DNA of 64,000 nt. It comes from an uncultured Flavobacteriaceae bacterium. Its GTDB lineage: Bacteria; Bacteroidota; Bacteroidia; Flavobacteriales; Flavobacteriaceae. The stretch's first letter is position 1, and every line of letters starts with the position of its first letter. The stretch lies in contig CAJYAG010000002.1 in NCBI GenBank assembly GCA_913065125.1, positions 310,001-374,000 on the forward strand. Reading direction: 5' to 3'. The position numbers were made by a program, and so were the translations under genes. The notes beneath the pieces are model-generated. The model worked only from the letters and a program-made list of their open reading frames with translations. It made no database searches and had not been told where the DNA came from. This document shows positions 27,199-36,306 of this stretch, piece by piece.

Positions 27199-28149
27199 TT
27201 GAACAAATCACTAAAAAAAACACTAAAAATTATATTACCTCTTATTTTAGGAGGATTTTTAGTGTGGTATTCTTTATCAAATATTTCAATTGCAACATTA
27301 GTTTCTTATTTTCAAAATGCTAATTATTGGTGGATTGGTTTAGGGTTATTTTTCGGAATTCTAAGTCATTTGTCTAGAGCATATCGTTGGAAATTTATGC
27401 TAGAACCAATTGGGTACAAACCAAAATTAGGAAATAGTATTTTGGCTGTTTTAGTGGGATATTTAGTCAATTTAGTAATTCCAAGAGCTGGTGAAGTTTC
27501 TAGAGCTGCAGTATTAACAAATTACGAAAACGTTCCGTTTGAAAAAGGTTTTGGAACCATTGTAGCAGAACGAATTGCTGATTTAATCATGATGTTAATC
27601 ATCATTTTAATTACACTTTTTGTACAATTCGATTTTATTTACGATTTGCTTACCAAAAATTTTGATCCTACAAAAATTATCCTTTTAATTGTGTTTTTAA
27701 GTATTGGTTTTTATGTTTTTACATCCTTTGTGAAAAAAGCAAAAAAAGGATTTCTACTAAAAATTAAAACCTTTGTTTCTGGTTTAGTTGAAGGGGTTAC
27801 AAGCATTTTTAAAATGAAAAACAAATGGGCATTTATATTTCATACGGTGTTTATTTGGGCAATGTATGTTGCCATGTTTTGGGCAACAATCCCTGCAATT
27901 GAAGATTTACACGTTCCTTTTGGTGGTGTTTTAATTGGCTTTATTGCTGGCGCATTTAGTATTGCTGCAACAAATGGCGGAATTGGTTTATATCCTGTTG
28001 CAGTAGCTGGAGCTTTAGCTTTATTTGGTATTTCTGAAGAACCTGCAACAGCTTTTGGTTGGATTATGTGGACTGCACAAACAGGAATGATTATCATTTT
28101 TGGCGGATTGTCTTTTTTAGTGCTTCCTATTTACAATAAGAATAAATAG
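27199..28149 (+). CDS. Flippase-like/LPG-synthase transmembrane domain protein
   Basis: A 316-residue protein with about eight membrane helices, matching the lysylphosphatidylglycerol-synthase TM/UPF0104 family without the C-terminal tRNA-dependent transferase domain. The GLFFGILSHLSRAYRWKFML and NLVIPRAGEVSRA segments are typical. Such proteins may flip lipids or lipid-linked sugars. The start is TTG at 27199, two bases after panD; a stop codon lies three codons upstream and the next in-frame ATG is about 67 codons in, inside the conserved part. It is probably co-transcribed with panD. Confidence 0.82.
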   Translation: MNKSLKKTLKIILPLILGGFLVWYSLSNISIATLVSYFQNANYWWIGLGLFFGILSHLSRAYRWKFMLEPIGYKPKLGNSILAVLVGYLVNLVIPRAGEVSRAAVLTNYENVPFEKGFGTIVAERIADLIMMLIIILITLFVQFDFIYDLLTKNFDPTKIILLIVFLSIGFYVFTSFVKKAKKGFLLKIKTFVSGLVEGVTSIFKMKNKWAFIFHTVFIWAMYVAMFWATIPAIEDLHVPFGGVLIGFIAGAFSIAATNGGIGLYPVAVAGALALFGISEEPATAFGWIMWTAQTGMIIIFGGLSFLVLPIYNKNK

Positions 28150-28372
28150 TTTTTTGGCGTTCCTCTATCCTGAAGGCGTTCAGCACCAAGGTCGCGCTGG
28201 AATTTATCTTGAGCGTAGCCGAAAGGTTACTCGCTTACCACAAAAAAGTGGTAGAGCTCAAACAGACCATTCAATCGCTAACGCAACTTTTTATCAACTT
28301 TAAGAAATTTTTATTTTTAAAAGTTATCAACTCATAAACTTTGTAACTTTACAACTTTGAAACTCTTTTTAA
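28150..28372. other. Intergenic region with repeat fragment and hairpin before radA
   Basis: It holds a GAGC-type repeat (28209-28226), a direct pair of imperfect CTGAAGGCGTTCAG-like arms near 28180, and a small stem-loop with TACCAC/GTGGTA arms around A6 (28236-28253). The 3' part has two ATCAACTT-like repeats and no perfect -7 element. No gene is seen. Confidence 0.4.
28209..28226. repeat. GAGC-type intergenic repeat, diverged copy
   Basis: TTGAGCGTAGCCGAAAGG resembles the repeat core at 5859, 10063 and 29798. Confidence 0.45.
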
Positions 28373-29731
28373 ATGGCTAAAGTAAAAACTTCTTTTTTTT
28401 GTCAAAACTGTGGAGCACAAACTCCAAAATGGACAGGTCAATGTTCTACCTGTAACGAATGGAATACGATTGTTGAAGAAGTAATCCAAAAAGAAGACAA
28501 AAGAAGTTGGAAACAATCTACCTCTTTAAAACAGAAAGCAAAACCATTACGAATTGATGAAATTCAGCTAAATCCAGAAGAGCGAATTAAAACCAACAAT
28601 AACGAATTAGATACGGTTTTAGGCGGCGGTTTGGTAAAAGGTTCTGTAACACTTTTAGGAGGTGAACCCGGAATTGGTAAATCAACTTTATTGTTACAAG
28701 TTGCCCTATCAATTTCGCAAAAAGTATTGTACGTTTCTGGCGAAGAAAGTCAATCACAAATAAAAATGAGAGCAGAAAGAATTGATGTTTCAACATCTAA
28801 CTGCCTAATTTTAACCGAAACCAATACACAACAAATCTTTAAAAACATAGAAGAAGTTCAGCCAGAATTTTTAATCATAGATTCTATCCAAACATTACAC
28901 ACAGAATCTATCGATGCAACTCCTGGAAGTATTTCTCAAATTAGAGAAACCACCGCAGAATTGATCAAATTTGCTAAAGAAACCGCAACTCCGGTTTTAT
29001 TAATTGGTCATATCAACAAAGAAGGACAAATTGCTGGACCAAAAATTTTAGAACACATGGTTGATGTTGTCTTGCAATTTGAAGGAGATAGAAATCACAC
29101 CTACAGAATTTTAAGAGCACAAAAAAATCGCTTTGGATCTACAGCAGAATTAGGAATTTACGAAATGTTATCTGACGGTTTGCGAGAAATTTCAAATCCG
29201 TCTGAAATATTAATTTCTAAAAAAGATGCTGATTTAAGCGGAACGGCAATTGCGTCAACTTTAGAAGGAATTCGTCCTTTAATGATAGAAATTCAAGCCT
29301 TAGTTAGCACAGCCGTTTACGGAACTCCACAGCGCTCAACAACTGGATATAATTTAAAAAGATTGCACATGATTTTGGCTGTTTTAGAAAAAAGAGCAGG
29401 ATTTAAATTAGGCGCAAAAGATGTATTTCTAAATGTCACTGGCGGCATACATGTTGATGATCCGGCAATAGATTTGGCTGTTGTTGCTTCTATTTTATCT
29501 TCAAATGAAGACATTGCAATTTCGCCTCAAGTTTGTTTTGCTGCAGAAGTTGGTTTGGCAGGAGAAATTAGACCAGTTTCTAAAATAGATCAACGGATTA
29601 GCGAAGCAGAAAAATTGGGTTACACGAAATTTGTTGCATCCAAATACAATAAAATAACTACCAAAAATCGTAAGATTCAATTGATTCTTGTTGGAAAAGT
29701 TGAAGAAGCTTTTGCAACGTTGTTTGCATAA
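28373..29731 (+). CDS. radA: DNA repair protein RadA
   Basis: A 452-residue RecA-like helicase that helps branch migration in homologous recombination. Domains in order: N-terminal zinc finger with Cys10/Cys13/Cys24/Cys27; RecA core with Walker A GEPGIGKS (residues 97-104), a Walker B-type FLIIDSI strand and the RadA-specific KNRFG motif; and a C-terminal Lon-protease-like domain containing GGIHVDDPAIDLA. The length is normal. It is a single-gene unit convergent with hemD. Confidence 0.96.
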   Translation: MAKVKTSFFCQNCGAQTPKWTGQCSTCNEWNTIVEEVIQKEDKRSWKQSTSLKQKAKPLRIDEIQLNPEERIKTNNNELDTVLGGGLVKGSVTLLGGEPGIGKSTLLLQVALSISQKVLYVSGEESQSQIKMRAERIDVSTSNCLILTETNTQQIFKNIEEVQPEFLIIDSIQTLHTESIDATPGSISQIRETTAELIKFAKETATPVLLIGHINKEGQIAGPKILEHMVDVVLQFEGDRNHTYRILRAQKNRFGSTAELGIYEMLSDGLREISNPSEILISKKDADLSGTAIASTLEGIRPLMIEIQALVSTAVYGTPQRSTTGYNLKRLHMILAVLEKRAGFKLGAKDVFLNVTGGIHVDDPAIDLAVVASILSSNEDIAISPQVCFAAEVGLAGEIRPVSKIDQRISEAEKLGYTKFVASKYNKITTKNRKIQLILVGKVEEAFATLFA

Positions 29732-29754
29732 AAAAACCGAACATTTCTGCTCGG
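29730..29754 (-). terminator. Terminator of the DUF4271-hemD operon
   Basis: On the minus strand CCGAGCA pairs with TGTTCGG (one G-T pair) around a GAAA tetraloop and is followed by seven Ts. It sits about 60 bases after hemD and next to the radA stop. Confidence 0.6.
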
Positions 29755-29797
29755 ATTTCATCAACTTAATAATTTATACTCAAACCAAAGTTGTGCA

Positions 29798-29817
29798 GGT
29801 TGAGCACAGTCGAAACC
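29798..29817. repeat. GAGC-type intergenic repeat
   Basis: GGTTGAGCACAGTCGAAACC, with GGTT/AACC ends, lies between radA and hemD and touches the hemD stop. It shares the GAGCnnAGTCGA core with the repeats at 5859 and 10063. Confidence 0.5.
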
Positions 29818-30563
29818 TATTTTTTATTTACTTCTTTAATGTACTTTTCTAATGCCATCGTCATTGATGGTGTTTCTGGTGCTGGCGCCATAATATCACA
29901 TTTTAAACCAGCATCAGTTACCGCTTTAATTGTGGTATTTCCAAAAGCAGCAATACGCGTATTATTTTGTTTGAAGTCTGGAAAGTTTTGAAATAAAGAA
30001 TCAATTCCAGATGGACTGAAAAACACTAAAATATCGTAAAACACGTCTTCTAAATCAGACAAATCACTTACCACAGTTCTATACAAAGTTGCTGGTTTCC
30101 AATCAACACCTAAAGCGTTTAATTCTTCAGGAATTAAATCTTTTAATTTATCAGAAGCTGGTAATAAAAATTTTTCGTCTTTGTGTTTTTTAATCAATTT
30201 ACACAATTCAGGAAAAGTTCTATTTCCAACATAAATTTTACGTTTTCTGTACACAACATATTTTTGCAAATAGTAAGCAACTGCTTCAGACTGGCAAAAA
30301 TATTTCATAGAATCTGGCACTTTAAAACGCATTTCTTCAGCAACTCTGAAAAAGTTATCTACTGCATTTCTACTTGTTAATATAATTGCAGTATGTTGAT
30401 TTAAGTCAACTTTCTGAGCTCTAACTTCTTTTACCTCTACACCTTCTACATGTATAAAAGATCTGAAATCAATTTTTACTTTCTGCTTTTCAGATAAGTC
30501 AAAATAAGGTGAAGTTTCCGTTTTTGGAGCTGGTTGTGAGACCAATATTGTTTTCACTTTCAT
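29817..30563 (-). CDS. hemD: Uroporphyrinogen-III synthase
   Basis: A 248-residue protein that fits the HemD fold, two alternating Rossmann-like lobes: TAIILTSRNAVDNFF in the first lobe, and LVFFSPSGIDSLF plus RIAAFGNTTIKAV in the second. HemD closes hydroxymethylbilane to uroporphyrinogen III in heme synthesis. HemD sequences are poorly conserved, so the call rests on these blocks and length. It is 15 bases downstream of DUF4271, a pairing common in Flavobacteria. Confidence 0.85.
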   Translation of the reverse strand: MKVKTILVSQPAPKTETSPYFDLSEKQKVKIDFRSFIHVEGVEVKEVRAQKVDLNQHTAIILTSRNAVDNFFRVAEEMRFKVPDSMKYFCQSEAVAYYLQKYVVYRKRKIYVGNRTFPELCKLIKKHKDEKFLLPASDKLKDLIPEELNALGVDWKPATLYRTVVSDLSDLEDVFYDILVFFSPSGIDSLFQNFPDFKQNNTRIAAFGNTTIKAVTDAGLKCDIMAPAPETPSMTMALEKYIKEVNKK

Positions 30564-30578
30564 ATATCCCCTTTTTTA

Positions 30579-31220
30579 TTAAACAGTTATTTTATAAATA
30601 ATTAATAACGGTGCTATTTCAAGTGCGCAAAGGTACAAAATAAAATAAAACAACTTATTAATAATCAAGTTTTTGTTATTAATAAACGTTAAGACCACGC
30701 TCAGCATAAATAACACAGCAAAGACTATTAATAATGCGTAAATAGTTAAAAAGCTATAACTTGTAAAGAGTAGAAAAGGAAAAAGAAGCAATGCAATTGT
30801 ATATAAATATCCCAATTTTGCTGCAATAAGTTGCGCTAATTCTGCTCTTATTTCAAATAAATTACACAAAATTGCATCTAAAGAAATAAATACCGTAAAG
30901 TAACCAAAAACCAAAGCCGTAATTTTTAAGTATACTTGAATATTAAACTCTATTTCAGTAAAAAAATACGTTGCTAAGTGGGTAAAAAAAAGTGCATATA
31001 CTACTACAGAGAACAAAAATAAAATGATGTTAAAACCGTTAAAAAAAGACCCTCTTTCTTCTACTTTCTTTTCTATAAATCCTTTTAAAAAAAAGGCTCT
31101 AGAATATTCAAAGAGTTTTTGATGGTTTAGCATTTTTAGAACCACTAATAAAAACAAGCCCAATACATAGACAAGCGTTAACCAATTATTAGAGAAATCT
31201 ATCCGTTCTAAAGCCTGCAT
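30579..31220 (-). CDS. DUF4271 family membrane protein
   Basis: A 213-residue protein with about six membrane helices, matching the Bacteroidetes DUF4271 family. The start was set at MQALERID (31220) because a -7 element lies 27 bases upstream; an in-frame ATG ten codons earlier falls next to the promoter. It is co-transcribed with hemD. The function is not known; the steady link to hemD suggests a role near heme or the envelope, but this is inference. Confidence 0.78.
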   Translation of the reverse strand: MQALERIDFSNNWLTLVYVLGLFLLVVLKMLNHQKLFEYSRAFFLKGFIEKKVEERGSFFNGFNIILFLFSVVVYALFFTHLATYFFTEIEFNIQVYLKITALVFGYFTVFISLDAILCNLFEIRAELAQLIAAKLGYLYTIALLLFPFLLFTSYSFLTIYALLIVFAVLFMLSVVLTFINNKNLIINKLFYFILYLCALEIAPLLIIYKITV

Positions 31221-31247
31221 TAAATTGTTTTTATGAAAAATATAACA

Positions 31248-31255
31248 CAAAATTA
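31248..31255 (-). promoter_or_regulatory. -7 element of the DUF4271-hemD operon
   Basis: Minus-strand TAATTTTG, 27 bases before the chosen start at 31220. Confidence 0.55.
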
Positions 31256-31269
31256 GTGATAAAATAGCG

Positions 31270-31277
31270 TATATTTG
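31270..31277 (+). promoter_or_regulatory. -7 element of the glycosyltransferase/pyrC operon
   Basis: TATATTTG, 27 bases before ATG 31305. A TTG inside it is in frame but is promoter sequence, not a start. Confidence 0.55.
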
Positions 31278-31304
31278 TTACTCTTATTTTTTATTAGTAA
31301 AAAA

Positions 31305-32024
31305 ATGTCTGACGCTTTAGTAATCATTCCTACATACAACGAAAAAGAAAATATCGAAGCGATTATTAGAGCTGTATTTAAACAAAAAAAAGCATTTCAT
31401 ATTTTAGTCGTTGATGATAATTCACCAGACGGAACTTCATCAATTGTAACACATCTTATCAACGAGTTTTCCGATAGATTATTTATCGAAAATAGAACTG
31501 AAAAAAACGGAATTGGAACTGCATATATTCACGGATTTAAGTGGGCAATTGAAAAAAAATATGAATACATTATAGAAATGGACGCAGATTTTTCTCATGA
31601 TCCAAAAGACTTGATTAGGTTGTACAATGCCTGTGCTAAAAACGGAGCAGATTTATCAATTGGTTCTAGATATTCTAAAGGTGTAAACGTAGTAAATTGG
31701 CCAATGAAGCGCGTTTTACTTTCGTATTTTGCCTCTAAATATGTGCGTCTTATAACCGGAATTCCAGTTCATGATACTACTGCCGGTTTTGTGTGTTATA
31801 AAAGAAAAGTGCTAGAAAAAATTCAACTTGATAAAATTAGGTTTGTTGGTTATGCGTTTCAAATAGAAATGAAATTTAAAGCTTGGAAACACAAGTTTAA
31901 CATCAAAGAAGTTTCTGTAATTTTTACAGATAGAACTTTAGGCGAATCTAAAATGAGCGGCTCAATTGTATATGAAGCATTGTTTGGCGTATTAAAATTA
32001 AGACTAAAAGGTATCCCAAAATGA
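31305..32024 (+). CDS. Polyprenol-phosphate glycosyltransferase (GT2, dolichol-phosphate-mannose-synthase-like)
   Basis: A 239-residue soluble GT2 enzyme with no membrane extension. Blocks seen: IPTYNEKENIE, VVDDNSPDGTSS, the metal-binding DAD in MDADFSHDP, SIGSRYSKG and the acceptor region TAGFVCYKR. It should transfer a sugar, probably mannose, from a nucleotide sugar to a polyprenyl phosphate at the inner membrane. It overlaps pyrC by four bases (ATGA), so translation is likely coupled. Confidence 0.88.
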   Translation: MSDALVIIPTYNEKENIEAIIRAVFKQKKAFHILVVDDNSPDGTSSIVTHLINEFSDRLFIENRTEKNGIGTAYIHGFKWAIEKKYEYIIEMDADFSHDPKDLIRLYNACAKNGADLSIGSRYSKGVNVVNWPMKRVLLSYFASKYVRLITGIPVHDTTAGFVCYKRKVLEKIQLDKIRFVGYAFQIEMKFKAWKHKFNIKEVSVIFTDRTLGESKMSGSIVYEALFGVLKLRLKGIPK

Positions 32025-33358
32025 ATAGAACGTTAATAAAAAATGCTCAAATAGTAAACGAAAATGTTGTTTTTAAAGGCGATTTGTTAATCGAAAATAA
32101 CATTATCAAAGAAATTTCTGAACATATTTCTGCAACAGAAAATACCAAAATTATTGATGCAAACGGCAGTTATTTATTGCCGGGTTTTATAGACGATCAA
32201 GTGCATTTTCGCGAGCCAGGCTTAACACATAAAGCAAATATTGCTACAGAAAGTAAAGCGGCAATTGCTGGCGGAATTACTTCTTTTATAGAAATGCCAA
32301 ATACGGTTCCGCAAGCTACAACGCAAGAATTACTTGAAGATAAATTTAAAATTGCTTCAAAAACTTCGTATGCAAATTATTCATTTATGTTTGGCGGCAC
32401 CAACGATAATTTAGAAGAATTGCTAAAAACAAATCCTAAAAATGTAGCCGGAATAAAACTATTCTTAGGTTCATCAACCGGAAATATGTTGGTGGATAAT
32501 GAAGTAGTTTTAGAAAAAATATTTTCATCCACAAAAATGTTAATTTCTGTGCATTGCGAAGACGAAGCAACCATCAAAAAAAATACAGAACATTACAAAG
32601 CGATTTATGGCGATGATATTCCGTTAAAATTTCATCCAATAATAAGAAGCGAAGAAGCGTGTTATTTATCCTCTTCAAGAGCAATTGAATTGGCTAAAAA
32701 AACCGGAGCAAGATTGCATATTTTTCATTTATCAACAGAAAAAGAAACACATTTATTTAGAAATGATATTCCTTTAGAAGAAAAACAAATTACTGCCGAA
32801 GTTTGTGTGCATCATTTATGGTTTACTGATAAAGATTATGATGAAAAAGGAACGTTGATCAAATGGAATCCGGCAGTAAAAACGGCAAATGACAGAACGG
32901 GGTTATGGAAAGCGTTGTTAGACGACAGAATTGATGTGATTGCAACCGACCATGCACCACACACAATTGAAGAAAAAAATAATATATATACAAAAGCTCC
33001 GAGTGGCGGACCTTTAGTGCAACACGCATTAAATGCTATTTTAGAAAAAGTAAAAGACGGAACAATTTCTATTGAAAAAGCAGTAGAAAAAATGAGTCAT
33101 AATCCAGCTAAAATTTTTAAAATTGAAAAACGTGGTTTTATAAAAGAGGGTTTTTATGCCGATTTAGTTTTGGTAAATTCCAAGCTTTCTAATACGGTCT
33201 CTAAAGATACTCTTTTATACAAATGTGGTTGGTCTCCGTTTGAAGGAACGACATTTTCATCAACAATTACACATACTTTTGTAAACGGTAATTTGATGTA
33301 TGATAACGGAAAATTTAACGAAGAAATAAAAGGAGAACGCTTAGTTTTTAATCGATAG
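32021..33358 (+). CDS. pyrC: Dihydroorotase
   Basis: A 445-residue amidohydrolase of the allantoinase-like (type I) dihydroorotase group, closing carbamoyl-aspartate to dihydroorotate in pyrimidine synthesis. Metal and substrate blocks: DDQVHFREPGLTHKAN, SVHCEDE, IFHLSTEKE and ATDHAPHT. The first His of the usual HxH is Gln (QVH), which I recall as common in Bacteroidetes enzymes, so it need not mean loss of activity. It overlaps the glycosyltransferase and is followed two bases later by the DUF4296 gene. Confidence 0.92.
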   Translation: MNRTLIKNAQIVNENVVFKGDLLIENNIIKEISEHISATENTKIIDANGSYLLPGFIDDQVHFREPGLTHKANIATESKAAIAGGITSFIEMPNTVPQATTQELLEDKFKIASKTSYANYSFMFGGTNDNLEELLKTNPKNVAGIKLFLGSSTGNMLVDNEVVLEKIFSSTKMLISVHCEDEATIKKNTEHYKAIYGDDIPLKFHPIIRSEEACYLSSSRAIELAKKTGARLHIFHLSTEKETHLFRNDIPLEEKQITAEVCVHHLWFTDKDYDEKGTLIKWNPAVKTANDRTGLWKALLDDRIDVIATDHAPHTIEEKNNIYTKAPSGGPLVQHALNAILEKVKDGTISIEKAVEKMSHNPAKIFKIEKRGFIKEGFYADLVLVNSKLSNTVSKDTLLYKCGWSPFEGTTFSSTITHTFVNGNLMYDNGKFNEEIKGERLVFNR

Positions 33359-33360
33359 TT

Positions 33361-33714
33361 ATGAAGAAAATTGTATTCTTTTTTATTGGAATTATAGTTA
33401 CTTCTTGTACAAGTAATACCATTTTAGAAAAACCTAAAGATTTAATTCCGAAGGATACAATGGTGCTTTTATTGACCGATTTATTTATAGCAAAAAGTGC
33501 TTTTATTGAAAAAAACAAACAAAATAATCGCAAGGTAAATTACATGCCTTTGGTGTATAATAAATATAAAATTGATAGTACTCGTTTTGGGAGTAGCAAC
33601 TTTTATTATACTTCTAAGCTCGAAGAATATGAGTTGATTTATCAAGCTGTAAATGACAAATTGCTTGCAAAAAAAGCGGAGTTAGAAGAAGTTCTAAAAA
33701 ACAAACCAGAGTAG
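33361..33714 (+). CDS. DUF4296 family small lipoprotein
   Basis: A 117-residue lipoprotein; the signal peptide ends in IIVTSC. It matches DUF4296, a family restricted to Bacteroidetes and commonly placed after the polyprenol glycosyltransferase and pyrC. The mature part is helical and basic with an N-terminal MVLLLTDLFIAKS helix. It is the last gene of the three-gene operon, ending one base before the convergent epimerase gene. The function is unknown. Confidence 0.82.
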   Translation: MKKIVFFFIGIIVTSCTSNTILEKPKDLIPKDTMVLLLTDLFIAKSAFIEKNKQNNRKVNYMPLVYNKYKIDSTRFGSSNFYYTSKLEEYELIYQAVNDKLLAKKAELEEVLKNKPE

Positions 33715-33715
33715 T

Positions 33716-34732
33716 TTATTTGACCTTATTTTCTTTTTTATAAATAGCACAAACTTCTTCAATTACCTCTTCTGTTGATTTGAAATTAAATCCGATTTTT
33801 TTTATAATTTTTTCTGAAGAATAATATGTTTTTCCGTGTAAAGACTTCACAGAATCTTTGGTAATTAAGCGTTTTTTTCTAGTGATAAAAGTAACCACAG
33901 CATCTGCCCTTCTCAAAAAATTTGAAAGCGTTTTAGAAACTCGAATTGTTGGTGGTTTTTTACCAAACTGATTGGCAATGAGTGTAAAAATTTCTCGAAA
34001 GGAATTGTTTTCTGCAACTAAAACAAATTGCTCATTTTTTACCGAACTTTGGGTTAATTGAATCATTGCTTTTGCAACATCTTTTACGCCTACAAAACCT
34101 GTAACTCCATCCGAATACAAAGAAAACCCTTTAGCAACTTTAGAAAATAATTGTCCGGTGTTTAGGTCCCAAAAACCAGCTCCTAAAATTACTCCTGGGT
34201 TTACAATGATAACATCAATTCCTTCTTGACTTCCGCGCCAAACTTCCATTTCTGCGCCGTGTTTTGTAATTGCGTAACCGTTATTATTTGATTCTTTGTT
34301 CCATTCGTTTTCTTCGGTTACAATTTCGTTATTAATAGCATTTCCAATAGCAGCAATAGAGCTTACATAACACAATTTTTTTACAGAATTGCTAATGCAT
34401 TTATTTACAATATTTGCTGTTCCTTCAATATTTATTTGACGCATTTTTCTGTACTCTTTGGCATCAAAAGATACCAATGCAGCTGCATGATACACAATTG
34501 AAACGTCTTTAAAAGCTTCGGTTAATGATGGAATGTCCGTAATATCAGCTTGTATCCAATCAATTTTAGAAAAGTGCGAATCTACATCATCTGTAAAATA
34601 AGAAAAGATTTTTTTTACAGTTACAAAACTTGTTTCGGTTCTGTAAATTGCTTTAATATTCTCGTTTTTTACCGTTAATTGATATAATAAATGCGAACCA
34701 ACTAAACCTGTGCCTCCTGTTACTAAAATCAT
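33716..34732 (-). CDS. NAD-dependent epimerase/dehydratase family protein (extended SDR)
   Basis: A 338-residue extended short-chain dehydrogenase. The NAD-binding TGGTGLVG is at residues 5-12, and the active-site Tyr-x3-Lys is in YAITK. The C-terminal part resembles dihydroflavonol-reductase or 3-beta-hydroxysteroid-dehydrogenase relatives rather than UDP-sugar epimerases. The substrate is unknown. It is divergent from tyrS. Confidence 0.85.
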   Translation of the reverse strand: MILVTGGTGLVGSHLLYQLTVKNENIKAIYRTETSFVTVKKIFSYFTDDVDSHFSKIDWIQADITDIPSLTEAFKDVSIVYHAAALVSFDAKEYRKMRQINIEGTANIVNKCISNSVKKLCYVSSIAAIGNAINNEIVTEENEWNKESNNNGYAITKHGAEMEVWRGSQEGIDVIIVNPGVILGAGFWDLNTGQLFSKVAKGFSLYSDGVTGFVGVKDVAKAMIQLTQSSVKNEQFVLVAENNSFREIFTLIANQFGKKPPTIRVSKTLSNFLRRADAVVTFITRKKRLITKDSVKSLHGKTYYSSEKIIKKIGFNFKSTEEVIEEVCAIYKKENKVK

Positions 34733-34786
34733 TGCTAAATTCTAAAAATCCTATATGCTAAAATAGTTTTTTTTGTAGGATAAAAG

Positions 34787-34794
34787 TATCTTTG
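34787..34794 (+). promoter_or_regulatory. -7 element of tyrS; fixes the start at 34816
   Basis: TATCTTTG, 21 bases before ATG 34816. An in-frame TTG inside this element would put the start within the promoter and is rejected. Confidence 0.6.
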
Positions 34795-34815
34795 CACTCT
34801 CATAAATTATTACTG

Positions 34816-36111
34816 ATGACAAATTTTGTAGAAGAATTACGTTGGCGTGGATTATTGCATGATATCATGCCAGACACCGAAGAATATTTATTAAAAAATA
34901 AAACTGCTGGTTATATTGGCTTCGATCCAACAGCAGATTCTTTACATATTGGTAGTTTAGTGCAGATTATTATTTTAATGCATTTTCAAAAAGCCGGACA
35001 CTCTTCTATCGCTTTAGTTGGTGGTGCAACCGGAATGGTTGGTGATCCTTCAGGGAAATCAGCAGAACGTAATTTACTAGATGAAGAAACCTTAGCAAAA
35101 AATATTGCAGGTGTTAGAGAAAACTTAGAGCGTTATTTAGATTTTGATGAAACTACTTCTGAGAATCCGGCAGAATTGGTAAACAATTACGATTGGATGA
35201 AAGATATTTCGTTAATCGATTTTGTTAGAGATACTGGAAAACACATCACCGTAAATTACATGATGGCCAAGGATTCTGTAAAAAAGCGTTTGAACGGAGA
35301 GTTTGCAGAAGGCATGAGTTTTACAGAATTTACATACCAACTTTTTCAAGGATACGATTTTTATCATTTATACAAAGAGAAAAATTGTAAACTGCAAATG
35401 GGTGGTTCTGATCAATGGGGGAATATTACAACCGGAACAGAATTAATAAGAAGAAAAGCGAAAGGAAAAGCGTATGCAATTACAGTTCCTTTGGTTACAA
35501 AAGCAGACGGAACAAAATTTGGAAAAACCGAAGGTGGAAATGTTTGGTTAGACGCCAAAAGAACATCGCCTTATAAATTTTACCAATATTGGTTAAATTC
35601 TTCGGATGAAGATTCTGAGAAATACATTAAAATATTTACTTTTTTATCTAAAGAAGAAATTGATGTTTTAATTGCTGAGCATAAAGAAAATCCACATTTG
35701 CGTTTGTTGCAAAAGAAAATTGGAGAAGAGGTTACGGTAATGACTCACGGACAAGAAGCGTATGAAAATGCTATAAAAGCTTCAACTATTTTGTTTGGAA
35801 AATCTACTTCTGAGGATATTAAATCCTTAGACGAACAAACATTTTTAGATGTTTTTGAAGGTGTTCCGCAAGCAACTGTTAGCAAAGAAGATGTAGAAAA
35901 TGGTTTAGATATGATTGGTGCTTTGGCAGCAAAAACAAACTTTTTAGCTTCAAATTCTGATGCTCGAAGAGCCTTAAAAGAAAATGCAATTTCTGTAAAT
36001 AAAGAAAAGGTAAAAGAAGATTATACAATTACTTCTACTGATTTAATTGCAAATAAATATGTGTTATTACAGCGTGGTAAGAAAAGTTATTTTTTATTAA
36101 ACGTTGAGTAA
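34816..36111 (+). CDS. tyrS: Tyrosyl-tRNA synthetase
   Basis: A 431-residue class I synthetase charging tRNA-Tyr. The HIGH box is His44-Ile-Gly-Ser (SLHIGSLV) and the KMSKS loop is KFGKTEGG. The MGGSDQWGN tyrosine/tRNA-binding motif and a C-terminal S4 RNA-binding domain ([14 protein letters not shown]) are present. The start was set at MTNFVEEL from promoter placement and family length. No T-box or other leader structure is seen in the 21-base leader. Confidence 0.96.
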   Translation: MTNFVEELRWRGLLHDIMPDTEEYLLKNKTAGYIGFDPTADSLHIGSLVQIIILMHFQKAGHSSIALVGGATGMVGDPSGKSAERNLLDEETLAKNIAGVRENLERYLDFDETTSENPAELVNNYDWMKDISLIDFVRDTGKHITVNYMMAKDSVKKRLNGEFAEGMSFTEFTYQLFQGYDFYHLYKEKNCKLQMGGSDQWGNITTGTELIRRKAKGKAYAITVPLVTKADGTKFGKTEGGNVWLDAKRTSPYKFYQYWLNSSDEDSEKYIKIFTFLSKEEIDVLIAEHKENPHLRLLQKKIGEEVTVMTHGQEAYENAIKASTILFGKSTSEDIKSLDEQTFLDVFEGVPQATVSKEDVENGLDMIGALAAKTNFLASNSDARRALKENAISVNKEKVKEDYTITSTDLIANKYVLLQRGKKSYFLLNVE

Positions 36112-36124
36112 CTTATTATAATAC

Positions 36125-36211
36125 TGTCATTTTGAAAGAGTAATCTCATAAATTATACTTCTATTTTATAAGATTTCTCAATCGCTTAAAAAAGCTCTTT
36201 TCGAAATGACA
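36125..36211. repeat. GTCATT...AATGAC palindromic element 1
   Basis: TGTCATTTTGAAAGAG (36125-36140) and CTCTTTTCGAAATGACA (36195-36211) are imperfect inverted arms of an 87-base element, with further internal pairing. It resembles REP/MITE-like intergenic elements common in Bacteroidetes. Confidence 0.65.
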
Positions 36212-36234
36212 TTTGGTGTTTTTTTTGAGTTAAA

Positions 36235-36302
36235 TGTCATTCCTGCGTAGGCAGGAATCTAAACAACCCTTTCTATGGATTTCTGTTTCCACAGGAATGA
36301 CA
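36235..36302. repeat. GTCATT...AATGAC palindromic element 2
   Basis: TGTCATTCCTG (36235-36245) and CAGGAATGACA (36292-36302) are perfect inverted ends. A nested hairpin TCCTGC-GTAG-GCAGGA lies at 36241-36256. It is 24 bases from element 1, giving a tandem pair between tyrS and the YHS gene. Confidence 0.7.
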
Positions 36303-36306
36303 AACG

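Noticed and set aside
34792-34815. TTG start for tyrS eight codons upstream
   Set aside because: The TTG lies inside the -7 element TATCTTTG; ATG 34816 gives the standard N-terminus.
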